This document shows positions 1 through 6,000 of a stretch of DNA of 20,432 nt, piece after piece. Within the stretch, counting starts at the first letter, position 1, and the number at the start of each line of letters is the position of its first letter. The translations under genes were made by a program, and so were the position numbers. The notes beneath the pieces were generated by a model. It did no database searches. It worked only from the letters and a program-made list of their open reading frames with translations, and was not told where the DNA came from. This stretch comes from Christensenella sp. UBA5327 (GTDB lineage Bacteria; Bacillota; Clostridia; Christensenellales; Aristaeellaceae): NCBI GenBank assembly GCA_002411105.1, contig DHQX01000036.1, positions 105,077-125,508 of the forward strand, given 5' to 3'.

Positions 1-554
1 CCAACTATTTGCCCGCAGACATCAACATCCTCTTACAGTCAGAGAATGGTTTCACCGGCCTGGGCCCTGCCCCGGCAGCCGATGCGGTTGACCCTGACAT
101 TGTCAACGCGGGCGCTGCGCCTGCAACCATCGTCAAGGGCGGGGCGTTTTTTGACAGCGCCACCTCCTTTGGCATCATCCGTGGCGGCCATGTGGATGTG
201 ACTGTGCTGGGCGCCCTGCAGGTAGACGAAAAAGGGAACATCGCCAACTACATGATCCCCGGCAAGATGGTGCCCGGCATGGGCGGTGCCATGGATCTGC
301 TCTCCGGAGCCAGGAAAGTCATCGTCGCCATGGAGCACACTGCAAAAGGCGCCGCGAAAATCCTCCCCGAATGCACACTGCCCCTGACGGCGGTGAATGC
401 CGTTGATCTGATCATCACTGAAATGGGCGTGATTGAAGTCACTGACAAGGGGCTTGTCCTCAAGGAGCTCAACCCTGAGTACACCCTGGAACAGGTGAAG
501 GAAGCTACGCAGGCCAACCTGATTATCTCAGACTCGCTTGCAGATATGGTGTGA
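1..554 (+). CDS. CoA-transferase family I, beta subunit (3' part)
   Basis: The reading frame is open from the first bases and ends in TGA at 552-554, so the 5' end lies outside the window. The protein is the beta subunit of a family I CoA-transferase (ScoB/AtoA/CtfB type), which moves CoA between acyl-CoA and a free acid through a glutamyl-CoA intermediate. The motif LQSENG near the start of the visible part carries the catalytic glutamate of the family. The later GGHVDVTVLGALQVD and GKMVPGMGGAMDL segments are also typical of it. The alpha subunit is normally encoded immediately upstream, which would be outside the window. The acid substrate (acetoacetate, acetate, butyrate or other) cannot be told from this fragment, so no symbol is given. 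A hairpin terminator follows at 666-706. Confidence 0.93.
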   Translation, partial: NYLPADINILLQSENGFTGLGPAPAADAVDPDIVNAGAAPATIVKGGAFFDSATSFGIIRGGHVDVTVLGALQVDEKGNIANYMIPGKMVPGMGGAMDLLSGARKVIVAMEHTAKGAAKILPECTLPLTAVNAVDLIITEMGVIEVTDKGLVLKELNPEYTLEQVKEATQANLIISDSLADMV

Positions 555-665
555 AAAGGACTTCACGTCAAAGGGCAAATAGGCTTGCTGTACATCAGTG
601 GTTAACCTCAACGGAACCGCTCTGAAGGAACACGCAATCCAATGATTGAGACAATGGCTTTATCC

Positions 666-706
666 GGGCTTCCGCAAAAAATGTTTGTAGAAGCCCTTTC
701 ATTTTC
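666..706 (+). terminator. Intrinsic terminator after the CoA-transferase gene
   Basis: GGGCTTC at 666-672 pairs with GAAGCCC at 690-696. The interior can extend the stem (GCAAA with TTTGT). The T-rich run TTTCATTTTCT follows on the + strand. The rest of 555-712 shows no gene. On the - strand the same hairpin lacks a T-run, so it is a weak stop for metK at best. Confidence 0.7.
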
Positions 707-712
707 TATAAA

Positions 713-1888
713 TCAGCAGTTCGACAGGATGGCCTGAGCCTTGTCAGTCCTCTCCCAAGGCAGATCCAGATCATCACGCCCGAAATGCCCGTAGCTGGCG
801 GTCTGGCGGTATATGGGGCGCCTGAGATCCAGCTCCTTGATGATGCCGTCCGGCCGGAAATCAAAAGCCTGGCGCACCGCCCGGGCGATGGCGCCATCAT
901 CCGCTTTGCCGGTGCCAAAGGTGTCCACGCTGAAGCTGACCGGCTCCGCCACCCCGATGGCATAGGCCAGGGCGATCTGGCACTTCCCAGCCAGGCCAGC
1001 AGCCACCACGTTCTTGGCCGCGTAACGCGCCATATAGGCGGCTGAGCGGTCCACCTTGGTGGGGTCCTTGCCTGAGAAACAGCCGCCCCCGTGGGGAGCA
1101 TAGCCGCCATAGGTGTCCACAATGATTTTACGCCCCGTCAGCCCCGAGTCACCGGCTGGCCCGCCGATCACAAAGCGCCCGGTGGGGTTGATGAGATAGC
1201 GGGTGCCGGCGTGGAGCAAATGCTCCGGAATGCAGTGGGAAGCCACCTGAGTTATCATGGCCTCCCTGATTTCATCCTGGGAGACCTTCTCATCATGCTG
1301 GGTGGAGATGACCACCGTTTCCACCCCCACCGGCTTCCCGTTCTCATAGGCGATGGTCACCTGGGCCTTGCCATCCGGGCGCATGAAGGGCAGAAGGCCA
1401 CTTTTGCGCACCTGGCTCATCCTGCGCGTCAGCCTGTGGGAGAGCGCCAGCGCCATGGGCATCAATTCCGGCGTCTCATCGCTGGCAAAGCCGAACATCA
1501 TCCCCTGGTCCCCGGCCCCGGTCAACTGGCAGCCCTCTCCCCCATCCCTGCCCTCTATCGCGCAGGAGACGCCCTGGCTGATATCCCCTGACTGCTCATG
1601 CACAGCGGTCAGCACCGCACAGGAGTTGCCGTCAAAGCCCATCCGGGAGCTGTTATAGCCGATGTCAAGCACCACCTCCCTGGCCACATCGGCCAGGGGC
1701 ACATAGGTGCTGGTGGTGATCTCACCCATGATGAGAATAAGCCCTGTGGTCATACAGGTCTCGCAGGCCACCCGCGCCATCTGGTCTTCCCTGATGATGG
1801 CGTCCAGCACCGCGTCTGAAATCTGGTCACACATTTTGTCCGGATGCCCCTCAGTGACCGATTCTGAAGTCATTAACCACTTTTTCAT
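713..1888 (-). CDS. metK: S-adenosylmethionine synthetase
   Basis: Methionine adenosyltransferase makes S-adenosylmethionine from methionine and ATP in the cytoplasm. The 391-residue length is normal for the family. Family motifs are present: GHPDK at residues 14-18 (ATP binding), GAGDQGMMFG in the middle, and GGGCFSGKDPTKVDRSAAY, the glycine-rich phosphate loop followed by the conserved lysine and aspartate. The loop has Cys where GGGAFSGKD is more common, a mild variation. The ATG at 1888 has a strong GAGGAGG ribosome binding site six bases upstream. A SAM-I riboswitch and a hairpin lie in the leader, so the gene is expected to be repressed by its own product. It is divergent from udk. Confidence 0.98.
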   Translation of the reverse strand: MKKWLMTSESVTEGHPDKMCDQISDAVLDAIIREDQMARVACETCMTTGLILIMGEITTSTYVPLADVAREVVLDIGYNSSRMGFDGNSCAVLTAVHEQSGDISQGVSCAIEGRDGGEGCQLTGAGDQGMMFGFASDETPELMPMALALSHRLTRRMSQVRKSGLLPFMRPDGKAQVTIAYENGKPVGVETVVISTQHDEKVSQDEIREAMITQVASHCIPEHLLHAGTRYLINPTGRFVIGGPAGDSGLTGRKIIVDTYGGYAPHGGGCFSGKDPTKVDRSAAYMARYAAKNVVAAGLAGKCQIALAYAIGVAEPVSFSVDTFGTGKADDGAIARAVRQAFDFRPDGIIKELDLRRPIYRQTASYGHFGRDDLDLPWERTDKAQAILSNC

Positions 1889-1903
1889 GTTGCCTCCTCA
1901 AAG

Positions 1904-1931
1904 AAGCGCCTGTCTTTCCAGACAAGCGCTT
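1904..1931 (-). terminator. Expression-platform hairpin of the metK SAM riboswitch
   Basis: On the - strand a 12-bp stem (AAGCGCTTGTCT with AGACAGGCGCTT, one G-U pair) closes a GGAA tetraloop. It begins eight bases after riboswitch helix P1. Only CTTTG follows before the GAGGAGG ribosome binding site, so the U-tract is short. The hairpin most likely acts as the SAM-controlled terminator, but control of translation is also possible. Confidence 0.7.
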
Positions 1932-1939
1932 GTGTTAAT

Positions 1940-2035
1940 CTTATCTGCCGGTGACTTCTCACCGCTGGATTTAGCACCTTGCTTCCGCAGGCTGCCGGGC
2001 TTCACAGGGCCAGTCCCTCCGCCGCTCTTGATAAG
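1940..2035 (-). promoter_or_regulatory. SAM-I (S-box) riboswitch
   Basis: Read on the - strand, the leader opens with CTTATC and closes with GATAAG, which form helix P1. Between them are the conserved S-box core pieces: AAGAG, then GGAGGGACTGGCCC, then GTGAAGCCCGGCAGCC, then AAGGTGCTAAATCCAGC, with a GGTGA/TCACC helix P4. These match the known aptamer in order and spacing. The predicted transcript starts about ten bases before P1. The placement directly before metK fits feedback control by S-adenosylmethionine. Confidence 0.95.
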
Positions 2036-2052
2036 GATATTCACTTGATGGC

Positions 2053-2081
2053 ACTATAGCCTGCCTTTCCCGCTTCGTCAA
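2053..2081 (-). promoter_or_regulatory. metK promoter
   Basis: On the - strand TTGACG (2081-2076) and TATAGT (2058-2053) are separated by exactly 17 bases, a good sigma-A-type promoter. The expected start near 2046 places the whole riboswitch in the leader. Confidence 0.75.
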
Positions 2082-2094
2082 GCCCAGTTTTATC

Positions 2095-2123
2095 TTGACA
2101 GCATCCTGTGCTTGGGTTAGGCT
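2095..2123 (+). promoter_or_regulatory. udk promoter
   Basis: A perfect TTGACA at 2095-2100 is followed after 17 bases by TAGGCT, a weak -10. Its -35 lies 13 bases from the -35 of the divergent metK promoter, so RNA polymerase binding at the two may interfere. Confidence 0.5.
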
Positions 2124-2150
2124 TTTCCCAGAAAAGGCGGGAGGGTTGAC

Positions 2151-2759
2151 ATGTTATTTATTGGGATATGCGGTGCCAGCGGGTCGGGCAAAACCACCCT
2201 GGCAGAGGAATTGGCCCATGCCATCGGCGCCAGCAGCGCCATGCTCAAGCAGGACGCCTACTATTTTGACCATCCGGAGCTGACCTTTTCCCAGCGCGCA
2301 GCGCTAAACTATGACGAGCCCAAGATATTTGACCATGACCTGCTACTTGAAGATGTGCAGACGCTTCTTGCGGGTAAGGCAGTCACCCGCAAGGGTTACG
2401 ACTTCACCCAGCATGCCCGCAGCGACAGCGAAGAGCTGATTTTTCCCGGGGAAGTGCTGATTCTGGAGGGCATCCACGCTTTTTATGACCCAAGGCTCAG
2501 GGACCTGATGTATCTGAAGCTTTTTATCAACGTGGAGCAGGACATCTGTCTGCTCCGCCGCATCAGCCGGGACATCAAGGAGCGGGAGCGCAGCATCGAC
2601 AGCATAGCCGACCAGTACCTGACCACGGTGAAACCTATGTATGACAAATATATCCGCAATTATATCCAGTATGCCGATGTCATCGTCACCCGGGGCGGCA
2701 AAAACGCCAGGATCGTTGAAATCCTGGCGGGATACCTGCGGGACGCGCTGTTTGATTGA
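2151..2759 (+). CDS. udk: Uridine kinase family protein
   Basis: This is a cytoplasmic P-loop kinase of the uridine kinase/phosphoribulokinase group, expected to phosphorylate uridine (and cytidine) in pyrimidine salvage. The 202 residues are close to the usual 205-215. The Walker A motif GASGSGKT is at residues 8-15. NYDEPKIFDHDLL matches the family substrate-binding stretch, EGIHAF follows, and RRISRDIKERERS is the lid region with its arginines. The ATG at 2151 follows a GGGAGGG ribosome binding site. The last 55 bases include a perfect hairpin (2705-2729) that looks like the terminator of the convergent mntP gene. Its nucleoside preference is not proven from sequence. Confidence 0.92.
   Translation: MLFIGICGASGSGKTTLAEELAHAIGASSAMLKQDAYYFDHPELTFSQRAALNYDEPKIFDHDLLLEDVQTLLAGKAVTRKGYDFTQHARSDSEELIFPGEVLILEGIHAFYDPRLRDLMYLKLFINVEQDICLLRRISRDIKERERSIDSIADQYLTTVKPMYDKYIRNYIQYADVIVTRGGKNARIVEILAGYLRDALFD
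2700..2729 (-). terminator. Probable mntP terminator inside udk
   Basis: On the - strand CGCCAGGAT and ATCCTGGCG form a perfect 9-bp stem with a 7-base loop, followed by TTTTT (2704-2700). It lies about 40 bases beyond the mntP stop codon and within the coding sequence of the convergent udk gene. On the + strand there is no T-run. Confidence 0.7.
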
Positions 2760-2768
2760 TCGCCCTGG

Positions 2769-3329
2769 TCAAGCGCTCATGTGCTCGATCAATATCTTTA
2801 GCCCCATCAGTATCAGCACAGAGCCGCCCACCCACTGGGCCTTGGCCTGATATTTGGTGCCAAAACGGCAGCCTACCGTCGTTCCCAGGAAGGACAGGGC
2901 AAAGGTGATGATGCCAATGAGCAGAATGGCGAGCCAGATGTTCAAATCCAGCACCGCGAAGGCGATGCCCGCCGCCATGGCATCGATGCTGGTGGCGATG
3001 GCCAGCAAAAACAGCTCGCTGAGCTGCAGAGGCTTGCACACCAGGTCATCCTCATCGCCCCTGGCAGCATCCCGGATGAGCTTCAGCCCAATCAATCCCA
3101 GCAGAAAAAACGCGATAAAATGGTCATAAGCGCTGATATACTGGTGGAATGAGCTGCCCAGCGCCCAGCCGGCAAGCGGCATCAGCGCCTGAAAAGCGCC
3201 AAAAAAAAGAGCGATCAGCAGGCTATCCTTCCAGTTGCCCTGGCGCATGCAGGCCCCCTTGCAGATAGCCACCGCCAACGCGTCCATGGACAAGCCCACG
3301 GCGATAATGAAAAGCTCCAGCAGGCCCAT
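2769..3329 (-). CDS. mntP: Manganese efflux pump MntP family
   Basis: A 186-residue membrane protein of the MntP (DUF204) family, which exports Mn2+ from the cytoplasm. It has about six hydrophobic segments in two similar halves. Each half carries a conserved intramembrane aspartate: D16 in AVGLSMDALAVA and D116 in AIATSIDAMAAGIAF, as expected for the metal path. A hydrophilic loop at about residues 88-100 (RGDEDD) separates the halves. The ATG at 3329 has GGAGG eight bases upstream. The predicted leader is only about 18 bases, so the Mn2+ riboswitch often found before mntP is absent at this promoter. The gene converges on udk, ten bases apart. Confidence 0.93.
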   Translation of the reverse strand: MGLLELFIIAVGLSMDALAVAICKGACMRQGNWKDSLLIALFFGAFQALMPLAGWALGSSFHQYISAYDHFIAFFLLGLIGLKLIRDAARGDEDDLVCKPLQLSELFLLAIATSIDAMAAGIAFAVLDLNIWLAILLIGIITFALSFLGTTVGCRFGTKYQAKAQWVGGSVLILMGLKILIEHMSA

Positions 3330-3353
3330 CCCATCCCTCCTTTTTCGATGCGC

Positions 3354-3382
3354 ATTGTAGCAAAGGCAGGATGTTGTGTCAA
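3354..3382 (-). promoter_or_regulatory. mntP promoter
   Basis: On the - strand a perfect TTGACA (3382-3377) and TACAAT (3359-3354) are 17 bases apart. The transcript should start near 3347, leaving a very short leader. Confidence 0.8.
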
Positions 3383-3396
3383 TTTATTACAAATGA

Positions 3397-3425
3397 TTGA
3401 ACAGCACACTTTTTTGTGCTATGAT
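3397..3425 (+). promoter_or_regulatory. Promoter of the peptidoglycan-binding lipoprotein gene
   Basis: TTGAAC at 3397-3402 and TATGAT at 3420-3425 are 17 bases apart on the + strand. The spacer is almost entirely an inverted repeat (see the 3403-3420 entry). The expected start near 3432 gives a leader of roughly 125 bases. A small GTTAC/GTAAC hairpin (3452-3468) lies in it, with no recognisable riboswitch. Confidence 0.7.
3403..3420. promoter_or_regulatory. Operator-like palindrome in the promoter spacer
   Basis: AGCACA (3403-3408) and TGTGCT (3415-3420) form an exact inverted repeat around CTTTTT. It fills the spacer between the -35 and -10 boxes and overlaps the first base of the -10. A protein bound here would block the promoter. 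The regulator is unknown. Confidence 0.4.
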
Positions 3426-3514
3426 TTCATTGGCATACATGTGTTCAATATGTTACAAAACCGGTAACCGAACGCATGAAAGCCAGACCTTCATCCGTTA
3501 TATCATTGAACCCG

Positions 3515-3542
3515 CATGAACGATGAATCATGAACCATGAGT
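3515..3542. repeat. Four tandem 7-base repeats in the leader
   Basis: Four consecutive heptamers CATGAAC, GATGAAT, CATGAAC and CATGAGT end just before the ribosome binding region of the lipoprotein gene. They contain several ATG triplets, none of which opens a useful reading frame into the gene. Confidence 0.6.
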
Positions 3543-3558
3543 AAGGATGTGGACACAC

Positions 3559-4974
3559 ATGGAAAACAGAAACAAAAAGCGGTTGCTCGGGGTACTCTGT
3601 CTGGCCGTCATCGCCATCATTCTGGCTGGCTGCACGGCCACGCCTGATGATTCCGGTCGCAACCAGGCCGGCAGCGGCGCTACGGTGGAGGGGCCTTTCC
3701 CCATGCGCACCACCCCGCCGCCTCAGGAACCAACGGATACCGTTGCGCCCATCATCACCCCGGATCCCGGTGCCACCGCCGGCGGCACCGCATCCCTTTC
3801 GCCATGGGGCATTGCCACGCCCAACCCCAGCGGTTTTGTCACACCAACCGCCACCTGGGGCGGCGGCGTCATCAGCCTCACTGTTTCACCCAGCATCACC
3901 CCTGAGCCCACCAGCTCTGTGCTGAAGCTGGGCGCCAATGGCCCCGCTGTGCGCAGCCTGCAGCAGCGGCTAAAAGATCTGCGCTATTACACCGGCTCGG
4001 TGGACGGCGACTTTGGCAAAGGCACAGAATCTGCGCTCAAGGCATTCCAAAGCCGCAACAAGCTGACCGTGGACGGCATCGCCGGCCGCGCCACGCTCAA
4101 CCGGCTTAACTCATCCAATGCCCTGCCGCCCACCCCTACCCCCAAACCCACGCCTCGCTATACCCCCACGCCCAGGCCCACCGCCACCCCCCGGGTGAAC
4201 CCCAACCTGTACCTGAAGGTGGGCATGTCCGGCTCTGATGTGCGCAAGATGCAGGAGCGGCTCATCCAACTGGGCTACCTCTCCGGCAATGCTAGCGCGC
4301 GCTTTGACGCGGTAACCGAGCAGGCGGTCTATGCCTTCCAGCGGCGCAACGTCTCCTATGCTGATGGCATCGCAGGCCCCATGACCCTTGAAAAGCTCTA
4401 CTCCTCTTCAGCCCGCGGCACCTCCTCTTCCGCCGGCGTCATCGGCATGACCCTGGAACGCGGTGTCAAGGATCCCGCCGCTGTGCGCAGGCTACAACAA
4501 AAACTCAAGGACCTGCGCTACTACACCGGCGCCATTGACGGCGACTTTGGTGTCAGCACCGAGGCTGCGGTGCGGGCCTTCCAGGCCGCCAATGGCCTGA
4601 GGGTGGACGGCAAGGCCGGTGACAGCACCATGCAGCGGCTCTTCAGCAGCAATGCCATCGGCGCCGGCTCAGGCACCCAGCCCACCGCGCCCGGGAACGC
4701 CACCCCCATCCCCTTCTATGTGGATGTCACCCCCAACCCCCAGGGCGGCTATGTCACCCTGAGGGAAGGCAATTCCGGCACTCTGGTGAGAAACCTGCAG
4801 CAGGCGATGAAAGACCAAGGTTACTTCAGGCTCACCGTGGACGGGCTCTATGGCGTAGGCACCACAGAGGCGGTGCGGGAGTTCCAGCGCCGCAAGGGCC
4901 TCTCCCAGGACGGCGTGGCAGGCCCCGCCACCCAGCGGATATTGTTTGAAGGCAATTACCCCGCCGGGTCGTGA
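3559..4974 (+). CDS. Lipoprotein with four peptidoglycan-binding domains
   Basis: A 471-residue exported lipoprotein. Residues 1-25 form a lipoprotein signal with basic start, hydrophobic core and the lipobox LAGC (lipidated Cys25). A Pro/Thr-rich spacer follows to about residue 120. Four peptidoglycan-binding type 1 repeats then lie at about 122-187, 218-284, 298-364 and 400-464, each with the pattern VRxLQQxLKDLxYYxGxxDGxFGxxT and a closing DGxAG. A second Thr/Pro linker is at 189-215. No hydrolase or other catalytic domain is present, so a wall-anchoring role is inferred. I chose the ATG at 3559 because AAGGA lies 11 bases upstream and it puts ENRNKKR at the signal start. An in-frame ATG at 3547 abuts its only possible ribosome site. 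Confidence 0.88.
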   Translation: MENRNKKRLLGVLCLAVIAIILAGCTATPDDSGRNQAGSGATVEGPFPMRTTPPPQEPTDTVAPIITPDPGATAGGTASLSPWGIATPNPSGFVTPTATWGGGVISLTVSPSITPEPTSSVLKLGANGPAVRSLQQRLKDLRYYTGSVDGDFGKGTESALKAFQSRNKLTVDGIAGRATLNRLNSSNALPPTPTPKPTPRYTPTPRPTATPRVNPNLYLKVGMSGSDVRKMQERLIQLGYLSGNASARFDAVTEQAVYAFQRRNVSYADGIAGPMTLEKLYSSSARGTSSSAGVIGMTLERGVKDPAAVRRLQQKLKDLRYYTGAIDGDFGVSTEAAVRAFQAANGLRVDGKAGDSTMQRLFSSNAIGAGSGTQPTAPGNATPIPFYVDVTPNPQGGYVTLREGNSGTLVRNLQQAMKDQGYFRLTVDGLYGVGTTEAVREFQRRKGLSQDGVAGPATQRILFEGNYPAGS

Positions 4975-5042
4975 TGGTGTTTCGCTGGGGAATATCGTGA
5001 AAGAATTCCTCCACCCTGCTTAAAACTTCAGGAAATAGCAAA

Positions 5043-5072
5043 CCGGGCTGTTGCCGCAAGGCAACAGCCCGG
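5043..5072. terminator. Strong shared hairpin between convergent genes
   Basis: A perfect 13-bp stem (CCGGGCTGTTGCC with GGCAACAGCCCGG) with a GCAA tetraloop lies between the lipoprotein gene and the end of the ftsY operon. On the - strand TTTGCTATTT follows it; on the + strand ATCTCTTATTC follows. Neither tract is ideal, but the stem is strong and its position suggests it stops transcription from both sides. Confidence 0.75.
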
Positions 5073-5090
5073 ATCTCTTATTCTCACCGG

Positions 5091-5990
5091 TCAAAACAGC
5101 GCGTCGGCGAACTCCTTGGGATCAAAGGGCTGGAGATCGTCAATCCCCTCCCCCACGCCGATATACCACACTGGCACGTTCAATTCCCGCCTGATGGCGA
5201 TAGCGATGCCGCCCTTGGCGGTGCCGTCAAGCTTGGTCACGATGATGCCGTCGATATCCACCACTTCCTTGAACAGCTTGGCCTGGATCAGGCCGTTCTG
5301 CCCGGTGGTGGCGTCCAGGATCAGCATGCAGCGCATCGCGGCTTCCGGGAATTCCCGGTCGATCACCCGGCGGATTTTGCCCAGCTCCTCCATCAGGTTT
5401 TTCTTGTTGTGGAGCCTGCCGGCCGTGTCCACAATCAGCAGATCCGTGCCCTTGGATTTGGCAGACTGCACCGCGTCAAACACCACCGCAGCCGGGTCTG
5501 CTCCCATCTGCTGCTTGATAAGGGGCACCCCGGCACGCTCCGACCATACTTGCAGCTGGTCATCAGCCGCAGCGCGGAAGGTGTCGGCTGCCGCCAGCAT
5601 CACGCTGCGCCCCACCTCCTTGAATCTCAGGGCGAGCTTGCCCACGGTTGTGGTCTTGCCCACGCCGTTCACCCCCACCACCAGCATCACCATGGGCCAG
5701 GCAAGGGGCGGGCGGGGGATGTTCATCTCCTCGATGATGATGTTCTTGAGCAGCCCTTTAGCCTCTTCAGCGTCCTTCACGCGCTGGGTCTTCACCTGCT
5801 GGCGCAGGCTTTGGATGATGTGCTCCGTGGCGGCAACGCCCACGTCGCCCAGAAGGAGAATATCGGTCAACTCCTCATAAAAATCATCGTCTATCTGCTG
5901 CGTGCTGCGCGTCAGGTCATCAATTTTCCCGGTCATGTTGCCCCGGGTTTTGCTGAGTCCTGCCTTCAGCCGCGCGAAAAATCCTGCCAT
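5091..5990 (-). CDS. ftsY: Signal recognition particle receptor FtsY
   Basis: FtsY is the membrane-associated GTPase that receives the signal recognition particle and ribosome-nascent chains for the Sec translocon. The 299-residue protein has only the NG domain and lacks the long acidic A region of enterobacterial FtsY, as is usual in Gram-positives. The helical N domain covers about residues 1-95. GTPase motifs are GVNGVGKTTT at 106-115, DTFRAAADDQL at 136-146, DTAGR at 188-192 and TKLDGTAKGG at 252-261, with the closing GVGEGIDDLQPFDP. The ATG at 5990 follows GGAGG and lies 10 bases after the smc stop codon, so it is the last gene of the plsX operon. Confidence 0.97.
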   Translation of the reverse strand: MAGFFARLKAGLSKTRGNMTGKIDDLTRSTQQIDDDFYEELTDILLLGDVGVAATEHIIQSLRQQVKTQRVKDAEEAKGLLKNIIIEEMNIPRPPLAWPMVMLVVGVNGVGKTTTVGKLALRFKEVGRSVMLAAADTFRAAADDQLQVWSERAGVPLIKQQMGADPAAVVFDAVQSAKSKGTDLLIVDTAGRLHNKKNLMEELGKIRRVIDREFPEAAMRCMLILDATTGQNGLIQAKLFKEVVDIDGIIVTKLDGTAKGGIAIAIRRELNVPVWYIGVGEGIDDLQPFDPKEFADALF

Positions 5991-6000
5991 GGTTCCTCCT

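Noticed and set aside
3330..3546. Possible Mn2+ (yybP-ykoY) riboswitch before mntP
   Set aside because: The good promoter leaves a leader of about 18 bases and I could not find the conserved aptamer loops on the - strand.
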